A DNA stretch of 64,000 bases. Source: Bacteroides cellulosilyticus (GTDB lineage: Bacteria > Bacteroidota > Bacteroidia > Bacteroidales > Bacteroidaceae). The notes beneath the pieces are model-generated. The model had not been told where the DNA came from, did not search any database, and saw only the letters and a list, made by a program, of their open reading frames with translations. Position numbers and translations under genes: made by a program. Positions 56,310 through 64,000 of this stretch are shown here, one piece after another (the first letter of the stretch is position 1; every line of letters starts with the position of its first letter). The stretch lies in the NCBI RefSeq assembly GCF_020091405.1, contig NZ_CP081903.1:2790501-2854500 (forward strand), in the 5' to 3' direction.

Positions 56310-56385
56310 AAGAATGATGAATGAAGAATCAGGCTGCACACTATTGTGCTGCATGGTAATTCTTCATTCTTCATTCATCATTCTT
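56310..56385. repeat. ATTCTTCATTC-type inverted repeat
   Basis: 20-bp arms 56310-56329 and 56366-56385 (AAGAATGATGAATGAAGAAT and its complement) flank a 36-nt loop. It fills most of the gap between hflX and the next gene. Such motifs are common dispersed hairpins in Bacteroidetes. Confidence 0.65.
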
Positions 56386-56397
56386 AATTTAATTGTT

Positions 56398-58395
56398 ATG
56401 AATTACAGACATTTAACCGAAGACGAAGTACTCCGGTTGAAAAGCCAGTCGTGTCTGGCGGATGATTGGGGGAAAGTAATGGTAGCAGAAGACTTTGTTA
56501 CCGAGTTTGTACATCACACCCGGTTCTCGGGAGATGTGCGTTTAGGCGTGTTTCAATCAGAGTTCACATTGCCGGGTGGAATTAAAAAACATTCCGGTTT
56601 GCGTCATGTAACGCTCCACAATGTCACGGTGGGGAATAACTGTTGCATTGAGAACATCCAGAACTACATTGCTAATTATGAGATCGGGCATGACACATTC
56701 ATTGAGAATGTAGACATCATCCTGGTGGACGGATTGAGTAAATTCGGTAATGGGGTAGAAGTATCCGTACTGAATGAAACCGGTGGGCGTGAAGTACTTA
56801 TCAATGATAAACTTTCCGCGCATCAGGCTTATATCCTGGCGCTTTACCGCCACCGTCCGGAGTTGATTTGCCGGATGAAGTCTATAACAGACTTCTATTC
56901 CAATAAGCATGCCTCCTCGGTAGGTACTATCGGCAATCATGTGATGATACTCAATACAGGATCTATCAAGAATGTACGTATCGGAGATTATTGTCACATC
57001 TGCGGAACTTGTCGTCTTTATAATGGTAGCATTAATAGTAATGCGGAAGCACCGGTACATCTCGGCCATGGAGTTATTTGTGATGATTTTATCATCTCCT
57101 CCGGTTCACATATAGACGATGGAGCTATGCTGAGCCGTTGCTTTATAGGTCAGGCCTGTCGTTTGGGACATAATTATTCAGCGTCCGAATCGCTTTTCTT
57201 CAGTAATTGCCAGGGAGAGAATGGCGAGGCATGCGCTATCTTTGCCGGACCGTTCACGGTGACGCATCATAAGTCCACTTTACTGATTGCCGGTATGTTT
57301 TCATTCATGAATGCCGGTTCGGGTTCCAACCAGAGTAATCACATGTATAAGTTAGGCCCTATCCATCAGGGAACATTGGAACGTGGTGCTAAAACTACTT
57401 CCGATTCCTATATTCTTTGGCCCGCCCGTGTAGGCGCTTTTTCATTGGTAATGGGCCGCCATGTGAATCATTCCGATACTTCTAACTTGCCTTTCTCCTA
57501 TCTGATAGAGCAGAACAATACTACTTATCTTGTACCGGGTGTCAACCTGCGAAGTGTAGGAACCATCCGTGATGCACAGAAGTGGCCGAAGCGTGATGGA
57601 CGTACGGATTCCAACAAACTGGATTTCATCAATTACAACTTACTCAGTCCCTATACCGTGCAGAAGATGTTCAAGGGACGGGAAACTTTGCAGAACCTGC
57701 GCCATGCTTCGGGCGAACTTTCCGATATCTATTCTTTCCATAGTGCGAAGATCCGTAACTCGGCATTGGTGAAAGGTATCAAGTTCTATGAGATCGCCAT
57801 CCATAAATTCCTTGGAAACTCTGTCATCAAACGTCTGGAAGGTATTGAATTCAAAAGTAATGAAGAAATACGTACCCGCCTGAAGCCCGACACCACAGTG
57901 GGTAGCGGTGAGTGGGTGGACATTTCCGGCCTGATAGCTCCGAAGAGCGAGATAGATGCCCTGATCAATGATATCGAGTGTGGCAAAGTAGACCGTCTGA
58001 AGTACATCAATGCTGAATTTGAGAAGATGCATCAGAACTACTACACTTATGAGTGGACCTGGGCTTATGAAAAGTTGGAGGAATACTACGGAATCAAACC
58101 GGACAATATAACGGCTACAGACATCATCCGCATTGTAGAGAAGTGGAAAGAAGCGGTAGTCGGGTTGGACCGTATGGTGTATGATGATGCCAAGAAAGAA
58201 TTCTCACTTGCCTCCATGACGGGCTTCGGTGCCGACGGTTCGCGCGCAGAGAAAGAAATGGACTTTGAGCAGGTACGCGGCGACTTTGAAAGTAATCCGT
58301 TTGTCACCGCTGTGCTGAAACATATTGAAGATAAGACAGCGTTGGGTGACGAATTGATAGGCCGTATGCAGAGAGTGTCATCATTTTCACTCTAA
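56398..58395 (+). CDS. DUF4954-type protein with left-handed beta-helix (hexapeptide) region
   Basis: 665 residues from the ATG at 56398 (MNYRHLTEDEV). The open frame extends to 56314 but runs through the inverted repeat, so the inner ATG is preferred. The central part (about 70-350) has hexapeptide-like repeats of a left-handed beta-helix (VTVGNNCCIENIQNYI, VRIGDYCHICGTCRLYNGS, VHLGHGVICDDFIISSG), as in acyl- and nucleotidyl-transferases. The C-terminal third is helical and charged. The protein is typical of Bacteroidales; its reaction is not known to me. It has no signal peptide, so it is cytosolic. Confidence 0.8.
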   Translation: MNYRHLTEDEVLRLKSQSCLADDWGKVMVAEDFVTEFVHHTRFSGDVRLGVFQSEFTLPGGIKKHSGLRHVTLHNVTVGNNCCIENIQNYIANYEIGHDTFIENVDIILVDGLSKFGNGVEVSVLNETGGREVLINDKLSAHQAYILALYRHRPELICRMKSITDFYSNKHASSVGTIGNHVMILNTGSIKNVRIGDYCHICGTCRLYNGSINSNAEAPVHLGHGVICDDFIISSGSHIDDGAMLSRCFIGQACRLGHNYSASESLFFSNCQGENGEACAIFAGPFTVTHHKSTLLIAGMFSFMNAGSGSNQSNHMYKLGPIHQGTLERGAKTTSDSYILWPARVGAFSLVMGRHVNHSDTSNLPFSYLIEQNNTTYLVPGVNLRSVGTIRDAQKWPKRDGRTDSNKLDFINYNLLSPYTVQKMFKGRETLQNLRHASGELSDIYSFHSAKIRNSALVKGIKFYEIAIHKFLGNSVIKRLEGIEFKSNEEIRTRLKPDTTVGSGEWVDISGLIAPKSEIDALINDIECGKVDRLKYINAEFEKMHQNYYTYEWTWAYEKLEEYYGIKPDNITATDIIRIVEKWKEAVVGLDRMVYDDAKKEFSLASMTGFGADGSRAEKEMDFEQVRGDFESNPFVTAVLKHIEDKTALGDELIGRMQRVSSFSL

Positions 58396-58432
58396 TTAAA
58401 GAAATATTTCAATAATAGTTCTTACCTTTGCT

Positions 58433-58441
58433 ACACGATTC
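58433..58441 (+). promoter_or_regulatory. -7 box for fumarase
   Basis: TACCTTTGC fits TAnnTTTGY, 24 bp before the ATG. The -33 element is not clear. Confidence 0.45.
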
Positions 58442-58464
58442 ATTAATTTAATTTACGAGTAATT

Positions 58465-60105
58465 ATGGCAACAACACCTCCGTTCAAGTATCAACCTATG
58501 TTTGAGCATGGGGAAGATAAGACTGAGTATTATCTGCTTACAAAAGATTATGTATCTGTAAGCGAGTTTGAAGGAAAGCCCATTCTGAAGATTGAAAAAG
58601 AAGGTCTTACGGCAATGGCTAACACAGCTTTCCGCGATGTGTCATTTATGTTGCGCCGTTCGCACAATGAGCAAGTTGCTAAGATTTTGCGCGACCCCGA
58701 AGCAAGTGATAATGATAAATATGTAGCACTGACCTTCCTGCGCAATGCAGAAGTTGCTTCAAAAGGCGTGCTTCCTTTCTGTCAGGATACCGGTACGGCT
58801 ATCGTTCATGGTGAAAAGGGACAGCAGGTATGGACTGGTTATTGTGATGAAGAAGCTCTTTCGCTGGGTGTCTACAAAACATATACTGAAGAAAACCTGC
58901 GTTACTCTCAGAATGCTCCGTTGAATATGTACGACGAGGTAAACACGAAGTGTAACCTGCCTGCACAAATAGATATCGAAGCTACCGAGGGTATGGAATA
59001 TAAGTTCCTTTGCGTGACCAAAGGCGGTGGTTCGGCCAATAAGACCTACCTGTATCAGGAAACAAAAGCAATCCTGAATCCCGGCACTCTGGTTCCTTTC
59101 CTCGTTGAGAAAATGAAGACGCTGGGTACAGCTGCTTGTCCTCCTTACCACATCGCTTTCGTTATTGGCGGTACTTCTGCTGAGAAGAACCTGCTGACGG
59201 TGAAGCTGGCTTCTACTCATTATTATGATGAGTTGCCCACTACGGGTAACGAATACGGACGTGCCTTCCGTGATGTAGAACTTGAGAAAGAAGTGTTGGA
59301 AGAAGCTCATAGGATTGGCCTCGGTGCACAGTTCGGCGGTAAATATCTGGCTCATGATATCCGTATCATCCGCCTGCCTCGTCATGGTGCATCTTGTCCG
59401 GTAGGTCTGGGCGTTTCTTGCTCTGCCGACCGTAACATCAAGTGTAAGATCAACAAAGAAGGTATCTGGATTGAAAAACTGGACAGTAATCCGGGCGAAC
59501 TCATCCCGGAAGAAATGCGTCATGCAGGCGAAGGTGCCGTGGTTAAGATAAACCTGAACCAGCCGATGGCAGATATCCTGAAGGAACTGACTAAATATCC
59601 GGTGGCTACACGTCTGTCATTGAATGGTACGATTATCGTAGGCCGTGACATTGCACATGCTAAGCTGAAAGAACGTCTGGACCGTGGTGAAGATTTGCCA
59701 CAGTATATCAAGGATCATCCGATTTACTATGCCGGCCCTGCCAAGACTCCGGTTGGTATGGCTTGTGGCTCTATGGGCCCCACTACTGCGGGACGTATGG
59801 ACTCGTATGTAGAGTTGTTCCAAAGTCATGGTGGCAGCATGGTTATGCTTGCTAAGGGTAACCGTAGCCAGCAGGTGACGGATGCTTGCAAGAAGTACGG
59901 TGGTTTCTATCTCGGTTCTATCGGTGGTCCTGCCGCTATCCTGGCACAGAACAACATCAAGAGTATCGAATGTGTAGAATACCCCGAACTCGGTATGGAA
60001 GCTATCTGGAAGATTGAAGTGGAAGACTTCCCTGCATTCATTCTGGTAGATGACAAAGGCAACGATTTCTTTAAACAACTGAAACCTTGGAATTGTAGTA
60101 AATAA
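58465..60105 (+). CDS. fumarate hydratase, class I (iron-sulphur type)
   Basis: A 546-residue cytosolic enzyme that interconverts fumarate and malate; in Bacteroides it works in the reductive branch leading to succinate. Class I features are visible in both halves: [14 protein letters not shown] (cluster Cys), [35 protein letters not shown] (further cluster Cys) in the N-terminal part, and [19 protein letters not shown] with [14 protein letters not shown] in the C-terminal part. Alpha and beta parts are fused in one chain, as in E. coli FumA/FumB. The [4Fe-4S] cluster is oxygen-sensitive, which suits an anaerobe. Own promoter and terminator. Confidence 0.96.
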   Translation: MATTPPFKYQPMFEHGEDKTEYYLLTKDYVSVSEFEGKPILKIEKEGLTAMANTAFRDVSFMLRRSHNEQVAKILRDPEASDNDKYVALTFLRNAEVASKGVLPFCQDTGTAIVHGEKGQQVWTGYCDEEALSLGVYKTYTEENLRYSQNAPLNMYDEVNTKCNLPAQIDIEATEGMEYKFLCVTKGGGSANKTYLYQETKAILNPGTLVPFLVEKMKTLGTAACPPYHIAFVIGGTSAEKNLLTVKLASTHYYDELPTTGNEYGRAFRDVELEKEVLEEAHRIGLGAQFGGKYLAHDIRIIRLPRHGASCPVGLGVSCSADRNIKCKINKEGIWIEKLDSNPGELIPEEMRHAGEGAVVKINLNQPMADILKELTKYPVATRLSLNGTIIVGRDIAHAKLKERLDRGEDLPQYIKDHPIYYAGPAKTPVGMACGSMGPTTAGRMDSYVELFQSHGGSMVMLAKGNRSQQVTDACKKYGGFYLGSIGGPAAILAQNNIKSIECVEYPELGMEAIWKIEVEDFPAFILVDDKGNDFFKQLKPWNCSK

Positions 60106-60130
60106 GAGGAATCTTTCTATAGATTAAGTG

Positions 60131-60182
60131 AAAGCTGTCCCGAAGAAGTTGATTAACTCCTTGGGATAGCTTTCTTGGTTTT
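60131..60182 (+). terminator. terminator of fumarase
   Basis: AAAGCTGTCCC (60131-60141) pairs with GGGATAGCTTT (60163-60173) with one G-T pair, followed by CTTGGTTTT. Confidence 0.75.
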
Positions 60183-60329
60183 CATACGACCTCCTTCCCA
60201 TCTTTCTTATTTGTTCCTAAGTATTCTATTGTGGAATCTATATATCAGAAAAATAATAAGATATCCTTGTATGCCGATACTAATTCCTATCTTTACGCCT
60301 TTAAAATCAGATTAATCTTATTGACAGTT

Positions 60330-61490
60330 ATGGAAACTACTCCTCACATTTCTCTGAAGGCGAGCTCCCGTGTCGTCTGGCTGGATGTTGTGCGACTGAT
60401 AGCCATGTTTACCGTGGTTTGTTGCCACTGCACAGACCCTTTCAACTTTTATCCGGGAACGGCTCCGAATATTGAAGATATCAAATTCTGGGGTGCCGTC
60501 TATGGAGCGGTACTACGTCCGTGCGTGCCTCTTTTTGTGATGATAACGGGAGCTTTATTGCTCCCTGTGCGTGGCGATGCATCCGTATTCTATAAGAAAC
60601 GTATTCCACGTGTGTTTTTTCCGTTTCTTATCTGGTCGGTGATTTATAATCTTTTCCCTTGGATTACAGGATTGCTGGGAGTGGAACCGCGGGTGATTCT
60701 TGACTTCTTCCCGTACTCGGGCGAAGAAGTGATGCGCCAGTCTTTAGCTGTCAGCATGGGATATATTGCAGAACTTCCTTTTAATTTTTCTATCCTCGAT
60801 GTACACATGTGGTACATTTATTTGCTGATAGGCCTCTATCTGTACTTGCCGATATTCTCCGCTTGGGTAGAGAAAGCTTCGGAGAAAGCCAAACTCTGGT
60901 TCTTGGCTGTATGGGGAGTGACATTGCTTATACCTTATTATAATGAGTTTGTAGCGCAATACTTATGGGGAACTTGTTCGTGGAACTCATTCGGCATGCT
61001 TTATTATTTTGCCGGTTTTAATGGATACCTGCTTCTGGGACATTATCTGCGCAACCATGACTGGACTGTACGGCAATCCGCACTGATAGGCGTTCCTATG
61101 TTTGTGGTGGGCTATACGGTTACTTTCTTCGGTTTCCGCCACATGACGGCATTGCCGGACTTTACGGATGAAATGCTGGAATTGTTCTTCACCTACTGTT
61201 CGCTGAACGTGGTGATGATGACTATTCCTGTATTTATGTGGGCAAAGAGAGTGAACATTCGTTCGGAGCGGGTGATAAAAGCATTGTCCAACCTGACGCT
61301 TTGCGGTTTTGGAATCTATATGATACACTACTTCTTCACAGGGCCCGCAGTGGTACTGATGCGGGCGGCAGGTGTTCCGTTGTGTTTGCAGATACCTGTC
61401 GCCGCAGTGTTGGCATTTGGCGTTTCCTGGCTTCTGGTGGCAATGGCGTACCGTTGCTTCGGAAAGAAGACGAAATGGGTATTGGGATAG
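60330..61490 (+). CDS. acyltransferase 3 (OafA-like) membrane protein
   Basis: About 386 residues from the ATG at 60330 (METTPHISL); the open frame reaches back to 60231 without a better start. Ten or so hydrophobic helices run through the protein. The N-terminal motif VVWLDVVRLIAMFTVVCCHC holds the usual R-x10-H pattern of the acyltransferase 3 family (RLIAMFTVVCCH, histidine as catalytic base). Such enzymes transfer acyl groups to surface glycans or other envelope molecules; the acceptor is unknown. Stands alone; its terminator is shared with the convergent pectate lyase gene. Confidence 0.85.
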   Translation: METTPHISLKASSRVVWLDVVRLIAMFTVVCCHCTDPFNFYPGTAPNIEDIKFWGAVYGAVLRPCVPLFVMITGALLLPVRGDASVFYKKRIPRVFFPFLIWSVIYNLFPWITGLLGVEPRVILDFFPYSGEEVMRQSLAVSMGYIAELPFNFSILDVHMWYIYLLIGLYLYLPIFSAWVEKASEKAKLWFLAVWGVTLLIPYYNEFVAQYLWGTCSWNSFGMLYYFAGFNGYLLLGHYLRNHDWTVRQSALIGVPMFVVGYTVTFFGFRHMTALPDFTDEMLELFFTYCSLNVVMMTIPVFMWAKRVNIRSERVIKALSNLTLCGFGIYMIHYFFTGPAVVLMRAAGVPLCLQIPVAAVLAFGVSWLLVAMAYRCFGKKTKWVLG

Positions 61491-61501
61491 GATAAAAAAT
61501 A

Positions 61502-61521
61502 GGGGCAGTGTATGCTGCCCC
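61502..61521. terminator. terminator between convergent genes
   Basis: GGGGCAG (61502-61508) pairs with CTGCCCC (61515-61521) over 6 nt, between the stop codons of the acyltransferase and the pectate lyase. Confidence 0.7.
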
Positions 61522-61528
61522 GAAGCTA

Positions 61529-62623
61529 TTATTTATTGTGTTTCTTTTTCCACTGCTCGTACTTCTTCAGCACTTTCAGCCCGTCACTATTATACCAACT
61601 GTATCCGTTGCGGCGCTCATATCCGATTTCGGAAATATCGAACTTCTTCACCCCATCACGATCGCTAACGAACGGACGATTGTCTTCTAAAGTATAGAAG
61701 CGTGCCCACAGGGGAGGGCAATCCGTACACGGAACCATACGGAAGTCCTTCTTGCCTTCATCATTCGTGAAGAACTCTTTTTTCATCCCTTCAATCTTTG
61801 ATGCTTTGAACCATTCGATTGCGTTCTCTATACATGCGATGACCTCTTTTGAAGGATTAGGCAGAGACATTAGCAGGATGACGATGTTGTCCGATTCGGC
61901 GCCACTCAGTGAGGGAAGTTCGTAGGCACGTGCTTTGGCTGGGGCAAGGGTATGTTCATCATGCTGCGCACACCACACGGTAGGCTTGCCGTTCAGGATA
62001 ACCTGCGTTTTGAGGATACATTCCACACCCTTATCGAAGGCGGTGCGGGCACGGTCGCAAATGCTGTCGGGAACATATATGTAGGGAGCTTTCTTCTCGT
62101 ATACCTGACGCAGCAACTCCATAACGTTTACCATTGCATTGTCGTTGTAAGTGATATGAGTATAATAACCCTTGGGACGGGGCCAGAACTGCGGCCAGCC
62201 ACCGTTGGGATATTGGGCTTTGAGAATATACCGGATACCATCCAGAGCGGCATTTTTGTACTTTTCGGTATTAGTGGCCAGATACAGGCGGGAGAGGTAT
62301 TCGATTTCCGTACTGGTTGCATCGTTGTCTATCGTACTTTCGTTTACATCATCCTTGGAGGCGAGTACGTCTTCACGTTCTTGCTCTGTCAGTTCGGCAG
62401 GCATATAGATGTTTTTGGGCCAACCGCCGGTGGTTTGTTGATAAAGCAATACATTGTCGCCAATGCGGATGGCCTCAGTTGTTTTAAAGAATTCATCGTC
62501 CAATTTAGGAGCCATTTTCACCCAGGTTTTATAGGGCTTCTTCTCTTTGTAGTTTACGTTCTCTTGTGCAAATACATTTGTCAGGCATAACAAGGCCAGA
62601 CAACACAGGCAAATCTTTTTCAT
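61529..62623 (-). CDS. pectate lyase, polysaccharide lyase family 10-like
   Basis: A 364-residue secreted enzyme, signal peptide MKKICLCCLALLCLTNVFA. It cleaves polygalacturonate by beta-elimination. The PL10 runs are plain: TTGGWPKNIYMP, DDVNESTIDNDATSTEIEYL, YPNGGWPQFWPRP, YYTHITYNDNAMVNVM, and PSLSGAESDNIVILLMSLP followed by MVPCTDCPPLWARFYTLEDN and FVSDRDGVKKFDISEI. The length equals the catalytic module alone, without a carbohydrate-binding module. There is no SusC/SusD pair or other pectin gene beside it, so it is a stand-alone enzyme here. Next to it lies a TolC-like gene on the same strand, 72 bp upstream. Confidence 0.93.
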   Translation of the reverse strand: MKKICLCCLALLCLTNVFAQENVNYKEKKPYKTWVKMAPKLDDEFFKTTEAIRIGDNVLLYQQTTGGWPKNIYMPAELTEQEREDVLASKDDVNESTIDNDATSTEIEYLSRLYLATNTEKYKNAALDGIRYILKAQYPNGGWPQFWPRPKGYYTHITYNDNAMVNVMELLRQVYEKKAPYIYVPDSICDRARTAFDKGVECILKTQVILNGKPTVWCAQHDEHTLAPAKARAYELPSLSGAESDNIVILLMSLPNPSKEVIACIENAIEWFKASKIEGMKKEFFTNDEGKKDFRMVPCTDCPPLWARFYTLEDNRPFVSDRDGVKKFDISEIGYERRNGYSWYNSDGLKVLKKYEQWKKKHNK

Positions 62624-62695
62624 GGTCGTTGTTTTTTATAGTTCTATGATGGCAAAAGTAGAGGAAAAAAACTCGCCTGATGGGGAATATTTGTT

Positions 62696-64000
62696 TTATT
62701 CCAGGTATTTTGTTACTTTTCCACTGATTTGCAACAAAGAAATTTCGCATAATTTAGTGTTGTACTCTGCTGAAAGAATTCTTTCTTCTGCATCTAAAAG
62801 GCTCTTCTGTGCTTCACGCATTTCGATACCTGAAAGGTTTCCCAGCATATAACGCTCCATGGCAATTTCATGGTTTTCTTTAGCAGCTACAAGGTTCTGG
62901 CGTTCCAGGTTCAGCATTTGCAGATTGTTTTGGTAAGCTTGCCATAAGTTGCTCAGGTCTGCACGTAAGGCTTGTTCCAGTTGTTCGCGTTCCAGGCGGG
63001 CATTCTGAATGGCAATACGTGCATTGTTGCGTTCCCGGCGACGGTTTCCATCGAATAGGTTGAAGCCGATAGTCAGGCCGAAGTTGGCACCAAGATTACC
63101 GCGTTGGATGTTAGTGGCGATATCGTATTTGTTGAAGGTATAGCCATAACCACCGTTCATCTTCAGATAAGGATAGTCGCGGGAACAAACCTTTTTGTAA
63201 TCCAGCTGGGCAAGCGTGTTGTTTTGATAGGCTTTCAACAGAGAAGCGTTGGTTTGCAGAGTCATGTTCCAAAGCTCTTCAAAGTTTAGTCCACCGTCTA
63301 CGTTGATCAGACTGTCCTGAACGATGATGGGCTGGTCTACATCTTCGTTCGCCATCAGTTCGTTCAGTTGGATACGGGAGGTATGCAGCAACTCTTGCTG
63401 TTTCATATACTGGGCACTGTCTGCATTGAAGTCTACCTTTGCCTGTTGGTAATCCAGACGGGAGAAGTTACCGATGTGATAACGCTCTTCCACGATACGC
63501 AAACGCTCTTTGGACAAAGATACGGCATAGCGGAAATTATTCAGACGGATCTTATGTTGCAGATAGTTGTAATATTCGGCAGCGATGTTGGCTATCAGGT
63601 CTTCTACGGCGATACGGGTATTGGTTTCACCTTGTCTTTCCAACTCTTTCAGACGTTGGTAGTTGGCGGTGATGTTGAAGCCGTCGAAGATAGTCCAGTT
63701 CAGATTAAGCCCCACGTTCATGGTCTGATCGAATACACCATTCTCTTTGACATGTTCTCCGGTAGCCCGCACTTTACTGTCTGTATTGTCTACGGTTCCT
63801 TTATAACTTGCAGAGAGGTCAAGTGTCGGCAGATAACCGGCGTTTCCCAGCGTGGCGTTGTTTTTGCTGACTTGTTCCTCGTTGCGGGTAATGCGCAGCG
63901 AGTAGTTATTTTGAAGCCCGTATTCCAAGCAGGACTTTAATGTATAAGATTGCGGCATCTGCGCTTGCAATGCAAGCGAGGTGCTACAAATGGCTATGAG
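62696..64000 (-). CDS. TolC-family outer-membrane efflux protein (cut by window end)
   Basis: The frame stays open through base 64000, so the start lies outside the window; the visible end of the signal peptide (LALQAQ) shows that only the first residues are missing. About 435 residues are seen. TolC repeats: long coiled helices such as VEDLIANIAAEYYNYLQHKI and LRADLSNLWQAYQNNLQML, and the paired loop KERLRIVEERYHIGNFSRLD and ENHEIAMERYMLGNLSGIE. It would form the outer-membrane channel of a tripartite efflux or secretion system; its partners (MFP and RND or ABC genes) would be expected downstream in the operon or nearby but are not in the window. Confidence 0.9.
   Translation of the reverse strand, partial: LIAICSTSLALQAQMPQSYTLKSCLEYGLQNNYSLRITRNEEQVSKNNATLGNAGYLPTLDLSASYKGTVDNTDSKVRATGEHVKENGVFDQTMNVGLNLNWTIFDGFNITANYQRLKELERQGETNTRIAVEDLIANIAAEYYNYLQHKIRLNNFRYAVSLSKERLRIVEERYHIGNFSRLDYQQAKVDFNADSAQYMKQQELLHTSRIQLNELMANEDVDQPIIVQDSLINVDGGLNFEELWNMTLQTNASLLKAYQNNTLAQLDYKKVCSRDYPYLKMNGGYGYTFNKYDIATNIQRGNLGANFGLTIGFNLFDGNRRRERNNARIAIQNARLEREQLEQALRADLSNLWQAYQNNLQMLNLERQNLVAAKENHEIAMERYMLGNLSGIEMREAQKSLLDAEERILSAEYNTKLCEISLLQISGKVTKYLE

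Noticed and set aside
1..64000. CRISPR array
   Set aside because: No regularly spaced direct repeats and no cas genes were found; the inverted repeats at 29609, 49304, 49531 and 56310 occur singly.

Overview
The window looks like chromosome of a gut Bacteroides species. The evidence is several SusC/SusD outer-membrane pairs, many SPII lipoproteins, -7 boxes of the Bacteroidetes TAnnTTTG type, no Shine-Dalgarno pattern, and housekeeping genes (tdk, rsmI, hflX, class I fumarase) of Bacteroidetes type. I could not fix the species.

Layout. 1-2555: end of a likely integrated island, with the C-terminal part of a KAP-type NTPase and a CTnDOT-type tyrosine recombinase next to the 3' end of a tRNA-Lys gene. 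2556-8293: ordinary core genes (tRNA-Lys, AI-2E-type permease, thymidine kinase, a conserved hypothetical, RsmI, a coiled-coil lipoprotein, a YjjG-like HAD phosphatase, MarC). 8321-46570: an array of SusC/SusD loci, here called L1, L2, L3, L2' and L4, with one tyrosine recombinase (30101-31294). 46704-55002: three secreted C10 (streptopain-type) cysteine proteases and a small lipoprotein. 55043-64000: core genes (HflX, a DUF4954-type protein, fumarase, acyltransferase), a pectate lyase and a partial TolC-like protein.

The central system is a recombinase-linked SusC/SusD switch. Only one SusC (31747-34707, plus strand) has a promoter, signal peptide and N-terminal extension domain. All other SusC genes begin abruptly inside the same codon run, with no ATG, signal peptide or recognisable promoter. 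All five junctions carry a 19-bp site, AGTTCTGCGAANACNTTGC (13822-13840, 21859-21877, 29090-29108, 31948-31966, 39985-40003), in the same reading frame. Recombination at it would therefore fuse the expressed N-terminus in frame to any silent body. L1, L2 and L3 lie on the minus strand, so they can be switched on by inversion. L4 is in direct orientation, so it could be switched on by excising the unit now expressed. SusC/SusD shufflons of this general kind are known from Bacteroides fragilis.

Three things look less ordinary here. (1) The expressed unit is a site-to-site copy of silent L2: 31948-40003 matches the reverse complement of 13822-21877 over 8,056 bp, wherever I compared them. This suggests the unit can be copied like a cassette, or that the assembly is a chimera of inversion isomers. 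(2) A Septu-like ATPase/HNH defence pair sits inside the L3 cassette. (3) The cargo of L2 and the genes beside L4 are proteases (M6, C10) and not glycosidases. This points to phase-variable peptide or protein use of the RagA/RagB kind, not glycan use.
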